Assembly (NCBI GenBank): GCA_014728835.1
Contig: WJKY01000025.1
Location: 1-13,321 of the forward strand
Reading direction: 5' to 3'
DNA: 13,321 nt
Source of the DNA: Candidatus Woesearchaeota archaeon
GTDB taxonomy: Archaea > Nanobdellota > Nanobdellia > UBA10117 > WJKY01
Shown: positions 1 through 6,838 of the stretch, in pieces
Layout of the letters: each line of letters begins with the position of its first letter
How positions within the stretch are numbered: position 1 is the stretch's first letter
Notes under the pieces: generated by a model
What the model was told of the DNA's origin: nothing
Seen by the model: the letters and a program-made list of their open reading frames with translations, nothing else
Databases searched by the model: none
Position numbers and translations under genes: made by a program

Positions 1-386
1 CAAATCCAGGACATACCTTAGTAGTTCCAAAAAAACATTATAAAATTTTAATGGAACTGTCAGATAACGACATATCTAATTTGTTTAAGATAGTAAAGGA
101 TTTGTCTAAAGCAGTTTTAGAATCTACTGGTGCAGAAGGCATAGAAATTAGACAAAGAAATGGCGCAATAGCAGGACAAGTAGTGCCGCACGTGCATGTT
201 CATATTATACCTAGATTTAAAGACGATAATGTGCCAGCTGATTGGACACCAAAACAACTTAAAGAAGAGCAATTTGTAGAAATGCAAAAGCGAATTTCAG
301 AGGCAATAAAAAAAGTTGCTCCAACAGAAACTAAAGAACCAAAGAAAAAAGGAAAATTACCAAAAGTTCCACCAAAATTACCGTGA
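1..386 (+). CDS. HIT-family (histidine triad) protein, 5'-truncated by the window edge
   Basis: The reading frame is open from base 3 and gives 127 visible residues; it begins inside the domain with NPGHTLVVPKKHY, the strand that normally precedes the HIT helix, so the true start lies upstream of the window. An internal ATG at 51 would remove this conserved part and should not be used as the start. The histidine triad is visible as PHVHVHIIPRF, where the middle His is the nucleophile in this family. HIT proteins of the Hint branch hydrolyse nucleoside phosphoramidates or related nucleotide conjugates; the exact substrate cannot be read from sequence. The C-terminal tail of about 25 residues is rich in Lys and Pro, which is not part of the core fold. 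The TGA stop lies 9 bp inside the convergent 78-aa gene. The family call is sure, the substrate is not. Confidence 0.93.
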   Translation, partial: NPGHTLVVPKKHYKILMELSDNDISNLFKIVKDLSKAVLESTGAEGIEIRQRNGAIAGQVVPHVHVHIIPRFKDDNVPADWTPKQLKEEQFVEMQKRISEAIKKVAPTETKEPKKKGKLPKVPPKLP

Positions 387-614
387 TTTTTTAGATCTTT
401 CTCTAGATTTTCTTTTTAATAGTTTTTTATACCACTTTTCTTTTTTCATTTTTTTGTTAAGATAATATGATATTGCACCAATAATTCCAATTATAACTAA
501 AATTAGCCATTGATACCAATCACCATTTTTAAATGCCTGAACCTGAAAATAAAAAGTAATAGCTAATATTACAAGAAAAAATACATTAAGCATAACATAA
601 ACTCTTTGCTTCAT
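378..614 (-). CDS. small two-helix membrane protein, unknown function
   Basis: This 78-residue protein has two hydrophobic segments (about residues 7-27 and 36-52) and a strongly basic C-terminus ending in a run of Lys, Arg and Ser. This suggests a membrane hairpin with a positively charged cytoplasmic tail. Its ATG (614-612) overlaps the TGA of the upstream prepilin peptidase (613-611) as ATGA, the usual layout for translational coupling, which supports it as a real gene. I recognise no family. The coupling suggests a role tied to the peptidase or to a pilus-like system, but that is inference. It ends in TAA and overlaps the convergent HIT gene by 9 bp. Confidence 0.75.
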   Translation of the reverse strand: MKQRVYVMLNVFFLVILAITFYFQVQAFKNGDWYQWLILVIIGIIGAISYYLNKKMKKEKWYKKLLKRKSRERSKKSR

Positions 615-1489
615 ATTGCTCCCCTTATTAATAAATATAATAAATCACCAATAAAAAGACTTGTGATTAAACCAATTAGTATTGCAGGCGCATATTGAAT
701 ACCGTCTTTAACTTTTACATGTTTTAGTTTACCAGCTTTTTCAAGTTCTATTAATTTGTTAATATCTTTTTGCTCAATACCACTTTTTTTTGGTTTGTAA
801 ATTATTTGCCCATTATCTTTAATAGTTTCAATAACCCAATCACCTTCTACTAATTTTGATGGTGCCATATCTTTATGAAGACATTTTTTTTCTACTGGTT
901 TTGAAATCAAAAACACTGGAAACAAAAATAAAATAATTAATAAGAGCAGCGCAATAATTGTTTCAAAATATAACATAGAAATAATAATCAGTGCAAGCAA
1001 TATACAAATTACTAAAATAATTATTTTCCAATATTTTTTCAAATCTTTGTAAATTTCTGGAAATACTTTTTTGCGGTGTTTTATTGCCAGCGCAGAAATT
1101 ACTACAATTCCTAGTGCGCCGCCTATGAGTAAAATATTCATAAAAAGTGTAATTAAAAACGGCCAAGGTGCAGATATGTTAGATAAAACAGAAGGAAATA
1201 AGGGAAGCAAAGCACCCAAACCAACAAATAATTTAGCATCACCACCACCCCAAGCTCCAGTGTAAAACATTGCAGATGCTATTAAATAAAAAAATATTGC
1301 ACCACCTATGGAATAAGCAAATGGAAATACAGAAGTTTTAAGCACAGATAAAATTGCATGTCCGCCAAGACCAATAAAAATTAAACTATAATTTAGATAA
1401 TCTGGAATCCATTTATTTTTGAAGTCAGTAATATTAGCAAAAATAGCACCAACTAAAGCAGTTACGATGAAAACATATTCTGCGACCAT
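611..1489 (-). CDS. archaeal prepilin/preflagellin peptidase (A24 family, PibD/FlaK-like)
   Basis: This 292-residue polytopic membrane protein should cleave the class III signal peptides of archaeal pilins or archaellins at the cytoplasmic face. Both A24 catalytic aspartates are visible: D22 in ITDFKNKWIPDYLN, after the first membrane segment, and D84 in the GGGDAK motif. Several further hydrophobic segments lie at about 33-50, 57-76, 106-135, 151-195 and 268-290. The soluble insert around 200-265 (KLVEGDWVIETI, then VKDGIQYAPA before the last helix) matches the C-terminal domain of archaeal type II prepilin peptidases (Arc_PepC_II type). It is the first gene of a minus-strand pair with the 78-aa protein. 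The start ATG at 1489 sits about 26 bp from a TATA-like element, so a leaderless mRNA is likely. No pilin or secretion ATPase is present in the window. Confidence 0.92.
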   Translation of the reverse strand: MVAEYVFIVTALVGAIFANITDFKNKWIPDYLNYSLIFIGLGGHAILSVLKTSVFPFAYSIGGAIFFYLIASAMFYTGAWGGGDAKLFVGLGALLPLFPSVLSNISAPWPFLITLFMNILLIGGALGIVVISALAIKHRKKVFPEIYKDLKKYWKIIILVICILLALIIISMLYFETIIALLLLIILFLFPVFLISKPVEKKCLHKDMAPSKLVEGDWVIETIKDNGQIIYKPKKSGIEQKDINKLIELEKAGKLKHVKVKDGIQYAPAILIGLITSLFIGDLLYLLIRGAI

Positions 1490-1509
1490 TGACTAGCGTA
1501 GCTTCGCAA

Positions 1510-1527
1510 AGTATTTATATTTTTGTC
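1510..1527. promoter_or_regulatory. shared TATA region, divergent promoter
   Basis: The 54-63 bp gap between the prepilin peptidase and the DUF5667-like gene holds one A/T box (TATTTATAT at 1512-1520) that reads as a TATA element on both strands. Its centre is about 26 bp from the minus-strand ATG at 1489 and about 26 bp from 1542, just before the AGGTGA of the plus-strand gene. Promoter by position and composition only. Confidence 0.5.
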
Positions 1528-1541
1528 TTTAAAATAGTAAT

Positions 1542-1547
1542 AGGTGA
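1542..1547 (+). promoter_or_regulatory. Shine-Dalgarno deciding the DUF5667 gene start
   Basis: AGGTGA lies 5 nt before ATG 1553 and matches the anti-SD consensus GGTGA. It contains the alternative GTG start (1544), so ribosome binding here favours 1553. Confidence 0.55.
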
Positions 1548-1552
1548 AAAAC

Positions 1553-2230
1553 ATGCGTAGAGCAATATTAATCCTGTTTGTAATTTCTCTTTTACCTACT
1601 GCTGTTTTAGCTCAGGGAGAGTTTGATACTCAACATATAAGTGATAAAGTTAGAGAAAAATTAAGTGCAGGCAAACAAGCAGTAGAAGAGGAAATACAAC
1701 TTCCAGCCGCAGGCGCAGCAAAAGATTCCCCTTTTTATTTTGCAGATAGAGCAATGGAAAGATTGAGATTAAAAATAACCAAAGATGATATTAAAAAAGC
1801 AAGATTGCACATGAAATTTGCAGAAGAAAGATTATCAGAAGCTAAGAAATTAGCAGAGCAAAATAAGCCTGAACTGTCTGACGAAACAATAGCTGATTAT
1901 GAAAAACATTTAGAAAACGCAGCAAATAAAATAGAAAAAGCAAAGAAAGATGGAAAAGACATTGATGAAATTACAAATAATATAAAAGAAAAAACATCAA
2001 AGCACATAGAAGTTTTACAAAGAGTTCTTGAAAAAGTTCCTGAAACAGCAAAACCAGCAATTCAAAAAGCAATTGAAATTTCACAAGAACGACAAGAGGA
2101 AATACCACAAAAACTAGAGCAAATCAAGGAAAAAGTAATGGAACAAACTCAGGAAGAACCAGAAAAGGAGACAGAGGAAGTTAAAGAGGAAAATAAAGGA
2201 GAAAAAATTCAAAACAAAGGTTGGCACTAG
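1553..2230 (+). CDS. secreted helical protein with DUF5667-like domain
   Basis: The protein starts with a clear Sec signal peptide (MRRAILILFVISLLPTAVLA, cleavage likely after A20) followed by a region resembling DUF5667: a Pro-containing segment ending in DSPFYFADRAMERLRL, then helices with MKFAEERLSEAKKLAEQNKP. The rest is predicted to be long charged helices, probably coiled coil, with a Glu/Lys-rich tail (PEKETEEVKEENKGEK) and no C-terminal membrane anchor. I chose ATG 1553 because AGGTGA at 1542-1547 is a good archaeal Shine-Dalgarno sequence 5 nt upstream; a GTG at 1544, inside that sequence, would add three residues. Length is 225 aa. DUF5667 proteins occur in secreted proteins of archaea and bacteria with no defined function. 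It is likely extracytoplasmic. Confidence 0.82.
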   Translation: MRRAILILFVISLLPTAVLAQGEFDTQHISDKVREKLSAGKQAVEEEIQLPAAGAAKDSPFYFADRAMERLRLKITKDDIKKARLHMKFAEERLSEAKKLAEQNKPELSDETIADYEKHLENAANKIEKAKKDGKDIDEITNNIKEKTSKHIEVLQRVLEKVPETAKPAIQKAIEISQERQEEIPQKLEQIKEKVMEQTQEEPEKETEEVKEENKGEKIQNKGWH

Positions 2231-2241
2231 TTTTTTAAATC
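2231..2241 (+). promoter_or_regulatory. TATA box for the 58-aa ORF/uppS pair
   Basis: TTTTTTAAATC directly after the preceding stop codon is centred about 26 bp upstream of ATG 2262, as expected for a leaderless transcript. The T-run could also terminate the upstream gene. Confidence 0.5.
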
Positions 2242-2261
2242 TTTTTTAATTTTATTTTATT

Positions 2262-2438
2262 ATGGTAACTGTAACAGTTGATTTAAGCTCATTATTTTTT
2301 TTTATGCTAGGCTTTGTTTCTTGCGCAGCAATCATAGTTGTATTTGCTATTTTGTGGGTGATTTTGCCTCGCATAAATGAAGCTAAGAAATTTTTTGACT
2401 TTTGGTTGAGAATCAAAGACAGGAAAAAGAAGAAATGA
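2262..2438 (+). CDS. 58-aa single-pass membrane protein upstream of uppS
   Basis: An ATG-started frame of 58 codons encodes a short polar N-terminus (MVTVTVDLSS), one long hydrophobic helix (about residues 10-35, containing FFFMLGFVSCAAIIVVFAIL) and a basic tail ending in RIKDRKKKK. Its TGA (2436-2438) overlaps the uppS ATG (2435-2437) as ATGA, indicating translational coupling. A TATA-like box lies at the right distance upstream. The hydrophobic core, positive tail, stop/start overlap and promoter together make this a believable gene, although I recognise no family. A membrane anchor or helper for the prenyltransferase, whose substrates are membrane lipids, is a reasonable guess but not shown by the sequence. 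Confidence 0.7.
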   Translation: MVTVTVDLSSLFFFMLGFVSCAAIIVVFAILWVILPRINEAKKFFDFWLRIKDRKKKK

Positions 2439-3136
2439 AAATTCCCAAGCATATTGGTATAATTTGTGATGGAAATAGAAGATTTGCAAAAACCCTTGGA
2501 AATGAAGTATGGGAAGGTCATGAATATGGCGCAGATAAAATAGAAGAAGTTCTTGAATGGTGCAATGAATTAGGAATTAAAGTATTAACGCTTTGGTTAT
2601 TTTCAACTGAAAATTTTAAAAGATCTAAAGAAGAAAAAAACAAACTTTTTGAAATAGCTAAAAAAACATCAAAGAAATTTATTGAAAATCCAAGAACACA
2701 TAAACTTAAAGTTAAATTACATGTGGTTGGAGATTTAAGTTTGTTTCCAGAAGATGTCCAAACAGAAGTTAATAAGGCTATAGAGATTACGAATAATTAT
2801 GATGGATTTCTATTAAATATTGCAGTTGGTTATGGAGGAAAGCAAGAAATATTAGAAGGCACAAAACGCATAGCTGCGCAAATTGCAGATAAACAATTAA
2901 AACCCGAAGATATAACAAAAAAAACTTTGGAAGCAAATATGTATTCGCGGCAAATACCAAATGTTGATTTAGTTATTAGAACCTCGGGTGAGCAAAGAAC
3001 ATCTGGTTTTCTTTTGTGGAAAACAGATTACGCTGAGTATTATTTTACTGATAAGTTTTGGCCAGAATTTAATAAAGAAGATTTGATTAAAGCACTTGTA
3101 GCATATAATGAAAGAAAAAGAAGATTTGGAATTTAA
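2435..3136 (+). CDS. uppS: cis-prenyltransferase (undecaprenyl/polyprenyl diphosphate synthase type)
   Basis: The enzyme condenses isopentenyl diphosphate in cis configuration to make the long-chain polyprenyl diphosphate used as the lipid carrier for glycans (dolichol-like in archaea). At 233 aa it has the usual family length. Motif I is IGIICDGNRRFAK with the essential Asp at D12; motif II appears as TLWLFSTENFKRS; the C-terminal signature DLVIRTSGEQRTSGFLLW is followed by YAEYYFTDKFWPEF, which carry the diphosphate-binding Arg residues and the Glu involved in Mg binding. Start is set at ATG 2435 because it overlaps the stop of the 58-aa ORF and begins right before motif I; a TTG at 2402 would add 11 unrelated residues. 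The 3' end overlaps the convergent radA by 4 bp. Confidence 0.96.
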   Translation: MKIPKHIGIICDGNRRFAKTLGNEVWEGHEYGADKIEEVLEWCNELGIKVLTLWLFSTENFKRSKEEKNKLFEIAKKTSKKFIENPRTHKLKVKLHVVGDLSLFPEDVQTEVNKAIEITNNYDGFLLNIAVGYGGKQEILEGTKRIAAQIADKQLKPEDITKKTLEANMYSRQIPNVDLVIRTSGEQRTSGFLLWKTDYAEYYFTDKFWPEFNKEDLIKALVAYNERKRRFGI

Positions 3137-4146
3137 GCGTCTTTGATCCCGTCGCCAGTTATTTTAAACACAGCTTCACCTTCTGGTAAATGCGGGCTGT
3201 CAATTAATCTTGCTATTCTTTTTCCACCTTTTGATTTTCTTAAGTAAACTCGATATGTGCTTGTATGTGCTAAAACATGGCCTCCTACTGCTGTTGTTGG
3301 ATTACCAAAGAAAATATTTGGTCTAGCCATTACTTGATTTGTTATATATATTGCAACATTATACATGTCAGCTATTTTTTGCAAATAGTGCATGTGCTTA
3401 TTTACTTTTTGTTGCCTATCTGCTAAAGTTCCTCTACCAGTATATTCAGAACGGAATAAAGCCATTACAGAATCAATAATTACCAGTTTAATGTCTTCTG
3501 TTTTAGCTAATTCCTTAACTTTTTCAGCCAAAAGCATTTGGTGATCAGAGGTATATGCGCGCGCCACCATAATATTTTTCAAAGCAACTTGCGGGTCTAA
3601 TCCTTTATCTTCTGCTAGTTGTTTAATTCTTTCAGGTCTGAAAGTTCCTTCTGTGTCTATGAATACAACTTTACCTCCTAAACCTCCTTGTTCAACTGGT
3701 AATTGAGCATTAACAGCTATCTGAAACCCTATTTGAGATTTCCCGCTTCCATATTCACCAAAGGCTTCAAAAATTGCTTGAGTTTCTATACCTCCGCCAA
3801 TTAGTTTATCAAGTTCTTCGCTTCCAGTTACGATTTTACCTGTTTCTTTTCTTTTTTTGAGAAAATCTTCACCTGTTTTAAAACCCATATCCAGGCGATC
3901 TCTGGCTTCGCGAATAACTTTCATTGCTGTTGTTTTAGTTAAGCCAGCAATTTCAACTAATGTTGCAGCTGATGCAACTGCAATAGACATTAAATCATTA
4001 AAGCCATTTTCTTGCAATTTCTCAGCTGTTTTTTCTCCAATGCCTGGAAGATCTTCTAAAGATACTTCTTCCTCAACTGGTTTTTCTGGAGAATCATCTT
4101 TTGATTTTTTTTCTTTTTTGGTTTTTTTCTTCTTTTTCTTAGGCAC
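3133..4146 (-). CDS. radA: DNA repair and recombination protein RadA
   Basis: RadA is the archaeal RecA/Rad51 recombinase that forms filaments on ssDNA and drives strand exchange. The 337-aa product has a Lys-rich N-terminal extension (about residues 1-18), a helix-hairpin-helix domain (about 30-77, LPGIGEKTAEKL), the linker with Phe in MGFKTG, and the ATPase core. Walker A is GEYGSGKS (130-137), Walker B is LVIIDS (221-226), and the C-terminal ATP cap contains DSPHLPEGE. All key parts are present. I prefer GTG 4146 as start: the reverse-strand GGTGA at 4156-4152 is a good SD 5 nt upstream, and it lies 1 nt after the RPA stop. GTG 4155 would add three residues and lie within the SD. It follows RPA in an operon, as fits ssDNA-binding protein and recombinase acting together. 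Confidence 0.97.
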   Translation of the reverse strand: MPKKKKKKTKKEKKSKDDSPEKPVEEEVSLEDLPGIGEKTAEKLQENGFNDLMSIAVASAATLVEIAGLTKTTAMKVIREARDRLDMGFKTGEDFLKKRKETGKIVTGSEELDKLIGGGIETQAIFEAFGEYGSGKSQIGFQIAVNAQLPVEQGGLGGKVVFIDTEGTFRPERIKQLAEDKGLDPQVALKNIMVARAYTSDHQMLLAEKVKELAKTEDIKLVIIDSVMALFRSEYTGRGTLADRQQKVNKHMHYLQKIADMYNVAIYITNQVMARPNIFFGNPTTAVGGHVLAHTSTYRVYLRKSKGGKRIARLIDSPHLPEGEAVFKITGDGIKDA

Positions 4147-4147
4147 T

Positions 4148-5149
4148 TTATTCACCTTTCATCATTTTTAATGCAATTATTTTAGGATTAGGATTTAATA
4201 TAGCATTAGAGATTTGGAATTCAACTCTTTCAAATGCCTTATTTTCTTTCATCATACCTTTTAGTTTGATTTTTTTTCCTAAAAGGAAGTTATTTACTTT
4301 CTCACTCAAGATTGTTTCACCGTCTTTAGTTAGTATTTCTTGAGCTTCTTCTGCACTTAGTCCAGCAAGGCCTTCTGCTGTACTACCAAACGCAACACTT
4401 CTAATTGTTTCAGTCCCATCATCTAAAACTAAATTTAAAACCATTTGTAGATTTGGCTCTACAACTTTATGAGTAGGACAAACATGACCTTCATCAGCTT
4501 CTTCTACTTTTTTATTACATTCAGGACAGCTCATATAAAACCGAGGCCCGAAAATTTTTACAACAGTAGCTAAGATACTAGTTCTTTCTTGAGGGATTAA
4601 AGATTTGATTGTAGATCCTTTAGTGTCTGGCAAAGGAATATCTATTCCTTCAGGATCAACTACTAATTTGCTTCTTTTGTTCAAATGTATTTCTTTGCCG
4701 CCGTAATTACTTTTTTTAACATAAGCATTTTTGATTTTTACAGGAACACCTTCTTTTAGTTTGCCATCTTTAATCCACTGAACTCTTTGATCCCATATTA
4801 CAACTCTTACCTTGCCTGTATCGTCGCCAATAGTCATAGATCCAACTACGCCTTGTTTGCCACCTTTGTTAAAAGTAATAGGATCCCTTGTATTGATTAC
4901 GCGTCCAGCAACCTCTACATTATTCATTCCAGCTAATACATTTTTAATTTTAAGAAGCCCTCCAGATGCAACATCTTCAAATAATTGAACTCCTAAGTCA
5001 GAAGCTACTATGTATGCTGCACCTTCTTCAGATACTAATCCGTCTAAGCTTTTTAGTTTTGAATTGATCTGACTCTGAATTTCGTCTTTAGATAAGCCTG
5101 TTTTATCTTTAATTTTATCAATAACATCTTTGATTGGTAGCTGGAGCAT
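4148..5149 (-). CDS. rpa: replication factor A (RPA), OB-fold ssDNA-binding protein with zinc finger
   Basis: This 333-aa protein should coat ssDNA in replication, repair and recombination. A helical N-terminal region (about 1-70) is followed by an OB-fold (about 75-165, with VEVAGRVINTRDPITF and VRVVIWD, the typical RPA strand pattern). A second OB-like domain carries a zinc site: C208, C211, C224 and H227 (CPEC ... CPTH). The C-terminal part (235-325) continues the fold. This matches archaeal single-subunit RPA (RPA41-like) proteins rather than bacterial SSB. AGGAGG at 5165-5160 on the minus strand lies 10 nt before the ATG and supports the start. It is the first gene of the RPA-radA operon, with stop and start of the two genes 1 nt apart. 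Confidence 0.93.
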   Translation of the reverse strand: MLQLPIKDVIDKIKDKTGLSKDEIQSQINSKLKSLDGLVSEEGAAYIVASDLGVQLFEDVASGGLLKIKNVLAGMNNVEVAGRVINTRDPITFNKGGKQGVVGSMTIGDDTGKVRVVIWDQRVQWIKDGKLKEGVPVKIKNAYVKKSNYGGKEIHLNKRSKLVVDPEGIDIPLPDTKGSTIKSLIPQERTSILATVVKIFGPRFYMSCPECNKKVEEADEGHVCPTHKVVEPNLQMVLNLVLDDGTETIRSVAFGSTAEGLAGLSAEEAQEILTKDGETILSEKVNNFLLGKKIKLKGMMKENKAFERVEFQISNAILNPNPKIIALKMMKGE

Positions 5150-5159
5150 TTTCCCACAA

Positions 5160-5200
5160 CCTCCTGTTTAATTTTAAGTAGGAACTAATTTAAACTTTTG
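5160..5200 (-). promoter_or_regulatory. promoter and strong Shine-Dalgarno of the RPA-radA operon
   Basis: Reading the minus strand, CAAAA (BRE-like) and GTTTAAAT (TATA-like, about 5195-5188) are followed by AGGAGG at 5165-5160 and then ATG at 5149. This gene has a clear SD, unlike most plus-strand genes here, which look leaderless. Confidence 0.5.
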
Positions 5201-5225
5201 TTCTGCAAAACCTATACTTTTGCAA

Positions 5226-6560
5226 TTAAGAAAGTAATCCAGCACTTCTTAAACCTTCTCTAATTGCTGTTGGGTCTTCGCCTCCGTGCCAGCTAAATCT
5301 TGGACGAACGCGCATAGGATAAATTTTTTCTTGTTTATCATCTAATAAAATCGCAGTTCCTTTTTCAGGCGGCAGCTCATCAATGTGATATTGTAAATCT
5401 TTAGATAAGTAAGTTGCTGATATTTCATTCAAAGCATTAATATCTATTTTAGCTGTAACTCTATGCGAAAGCACAATATCTGACTGTGTCATAACATCAG
5501 TATGTATTTTACCAGGCTGTTGCGTTGCTAACACCATAGATATACCTGGTTGTCTACCTTCTCTTAATAACTGTATTAGTGGTTTACTTGCAAGTGTTTC
5601 ACCTTCTCTTGGAAGAAATTCATGAGCTTCATCAATAACAATCCACACTAAAGGTGCTTTTTTTTCAGTAACTGCAGTAAATTCAGAACCAAATAAATAA
5701 CCTCCTTCAGAAATCAGTTTTATTTCTTCTGATTTTCGAGCAGCCATTCTTTGTTCTAATATTTTTTTACTAATTAAACCAATAACTAATGCTTTGATTC
5801 TTTCTCCATCTTCTTCTTGGCTGTAAGCACTGAGATCTAAAATAGAAACTGTTCCGCCGACAAATAATTCTTCTATTTCAATTCCTTCTTTTTTAAATAA
5901 ACCCCATTTTTGGGCCTCTGCAAAACGATTTTCAACAATATTTTTTTCTTCACGTGTAGAGCGCTTATCAGCGTTTGCAGCTTTAATGATTTGTTTAATA
6001 TCAAAATTACCCTTTTTTTCACGAGCTGATTCTAAAGCTCTTTCAACAAGTGTTCCCTCCCCAGATAATAAGTTAATTTCAAACATATTACACCAATTAT
6101 CAGCACTAATTTCAGATGGTTTAAGGGCAAAAGATCTGTCTACTGGTACACCTTTATTTTGATAATCTTCAAATAATCCAGATGGAACAAAGATTACAGG
6201 CTTTACAGCTCTTGGATCTAAATCCCACTCTTTTAGTAATTTGTCATCTCTATAATTTGGATATTTCATTGTCCAGAAAATACCCATTGTATCAAAAATC
6301 AGGCATGATAAATTGCTTGAAATGTTTTCTGGCAAACCAACTAAACCTTCAGCAATAACTCCACATGTATATGATTTTCCAGAACCTCTTTTACCAGACA
6401 CCAAAATAATGTGTGGTTTAGCTACATCTAGATAAACAGGATTAGATAAAGACATTATTTTTTCCATCTTTACGTAATGTTTTCCTAAAAATATAGTTCC
6501 TGTTTTACCTAGTTTCTCACGTTCAGATTTAGTGCGGCCAGCAATTATCTCCCAAGTCAT
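5226..6560 (-). CDS. HerA-like DUF87-family ATPase
   Basis: This 444-aa P-loop ATPase belongs to the HerA/FtsK superfamily. Walker A is SGKRGSGKSYT (55-65), Walker B is VWIVIDEAHEFLPR (305-318), followed by LLREGRQPGISMVLATQQPG (331-350), which holds the arginine and sensor Gln typical of HerA-like motors. The N-terminus is short (about 50 residues before the P-loop), so a full HAS-barrel may be lacking. It is related to the DNA end-resection motor HerA, but NurA, Mre11 and Rad50 are absent from the window, so a resection role is not shown. The start is ATG 6560 (MTWEIIAGRTKSE). A longer frame to 6644 would run through the TATA region and into the tRNA-Ser gene and should be rejected. A TATA-like stretch about 26 bp upstream suggests a leaderless mRNA. 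Confidence 0.88.
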   Translation of the reverse strand: MTWEIIAGRTKSEREKLGKTGTIFLGKHYVKMEKIMSLSNPVYLDVAKPHIILVSGKRGSGKSYTCGVIAEGLVGLPENISSNLSCLIFDTMGIFWTMKYPNYRDDKLLKEWDLDPRAVKPVIFVPSGLFEDYQNKGVPVDRSFALKPSEISADNWCNMFEINLLSGEGTLVERALESAREKKGNFDIKQIIKAANADKRSTREEKNIVENRFAEAQKWGLFKKEGIEIEELFVGGTVSILDLSAYSQEEDGERIKALVIGLISKKILEQRMAARKSEEIKLISEGGYLFGSEFTAVTEKKAPLVWIVIDEAHEFLPREGETLASKPLIQLLREGRQPGISMVLATQQPGKIHTDVMTQSDIVLSHRVTAKIDINALNEISATYLSKDLQYHIDELPPEKGTAILLDDKQEKIYPMRVRPRFSWHGGEDPTAIREGLRSAGLLS

Positions 6561-6561
6561 A

Positions 6562-6592
6562 TAATTAAATTTAAAAAGCAACCATAAAAACT
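6562..6592. promoter_or_regulatory. A/T-rich divergent promoter for tRNA-Ser and the HerA-like gene
   Basis: AATTAAATTTAAAAAGC at about 6562-6578 lies 26-30 bp before the tRNA-Ser 5' end on the plus strand. On the minus strand TTTTTAT around 6583-6590 is about 26 bp from ATG 6560. Only about 41 bp separate the two genes. Confidence 0.45.
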
Positions 6593-6601
6593 TTATTGTA
6601 T

Positions 6602-6763
6602 GCCGGCGTGGCACAATCTGGTACTGCGTGTGGTTCGAGACCACATTCCCGAAAGGGTTTCCAGGTTCAAAACGAGAAGCCGCACCCTTCTCGTGCTCTT
6701 TCCTTCCTAAGCAGCTAACGCTGCAAGGAAAGTTGGCTCTCGCTGAAAGTCCTGGCGCCGGCG
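6602..6763 (+). tRNA. tRNA-Ser(CGA) with a 78-nt intron in the T-loop (59/60)
   Basis: The acceptor stem is GCCGGCG (6602-6608) with CGCCGGC (6756-6762) and discriminator G 6763. The D arm has GCA/TGC and the GG at 6620-6621. The anticodon stem is TGTGG/CCACA with loop TTCGAGA, giving anticodon CGA at 6636-6638. A class II variable arm (CCC GAAA GGG, 6648-6657) confirms serine. The T stem is CCAGG (6661-6665) with CCTGG (6751-6755), interrupted by an intron at 6672-6749. The splice motif is clear: TTCA (6666-6669) pairs with TGAA (6744-6747), flanked by bulges AA|A and AG|T, giving a mature T-loop TTCAAAT. Inside, CGAG-A-AGCC pairs with GGCTCTCG. Seven T residues (6765-6771) follow. A second copy of the 3' end lies at 6837-6859. 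Confidence 0.92.
6672..6749 (+). other. T-loop intron of tRNA-Ser (bulge-helix-bulge)
   Basis: The intron is 78 nt, cut after the second base of each 3-nt bulge. It contains a basal stem (6673-6681 with 6735-6742) and hairpins CGAGAAG/CTTCTCG (alternative to the basal stem) and CTTTCCTT/AAGGAAAG enclosing GCAGC TAAC GCTGC. No ORF or homing endonuclease is present. Confidence 0.85.
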
Positions 6764-6765
6764 CT
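6743..6765 (+). repeat. direct repeat copy 1: tRNA-Ser 3' exon with splice half-site
   Basis: A 23-bp segment beginning CTGAAAGTCC and ending CCGGCGCT, covering TGAA, the AG|T bulge, the T-stem 3' strand, the acceptor 3' strand and G73. It is repeated without mismatch at 6837-6859, 94 bp further on. This copy is followed by a T-run and is preceded by the matching basal stem of the intron, so it is probably the one used. Confidence 0.95.
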
Positions 6766-6771
6766 TTTTTT
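6765..6771 (+). terminator. oligo-T terminator after tRNA-Ser
   Basis: Seven consecutive T residues just after the discriminator base are the usual archaeal RNA polymerase termination signal. This suggests that transcription mostly ends before the second 3'-exon copy. Confidence 0.55.
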
Positions 6772-6807
6772 GATGTTTATAGCGAAGCTTTACCTTCTGT
6801 GCGAAGC

Positions 6808-6838
6808 ACAGCCGTGCTAGTAACGGCGGAACGTTACT
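6808..6838 (+). repeat. structured repeat A, copy 1
   Basis: ACAGCCGTGCT (6808-6818) is followed by a hairpin AGTAACG, loop GCGGAA, CGTTACT (6819-6838). The same leader and loop recur at 11794-11822 with different but still complementary stem bases. An alternative stem GCCGT/ACGGC (6811-6815 with 6823-6827) is possible in both copies. It is preceded by a perfect hairpin CTGTGC GAA GCACAG. The 3' strand of the hairpin runs into the second tRNA-Ser 3' exon. Confidence 0.75.

Noticed and set aside
963..1265. Small ORFs on both strands inside the prepilin peptidase
   Set aside because: They are out-of-frame shadows of a clear membrane peptidase gene.
1497..1510. Short inverted motif GCGTAGCTTCGC resembling the GCGAAGC words near 6781-6807
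   Set aside because: Only about 8 nt are shared; too short to call a repeat family member.
2402..2434. Longer N-terminus for the cis-prenyltransferase from TTG
   Set aside because: It overlaps the coding part of the 58-aa ORF, and the family motif I begins right after ATG 2435.
3857..4171. Plus-strand 104-aa ORF, Ser/Phe-rich
   Set aside because: It is the antisense shadow of the Lys-rich N-terminus and HhH domain of radA.
6561..6644. Longer N-terminus for the HerA-like ATPase
   Set aside because: The extension would be coded by the divergent promoter and the 5' part of tRNA-Ser; ATG 6560 fits promoter spacing.
6766..6836. Integrative element between the tRNA-Ser 3' copies
   Set aside because: Only 71 bp with no integrase or other gene; at most a remnant, so no element is annotated.
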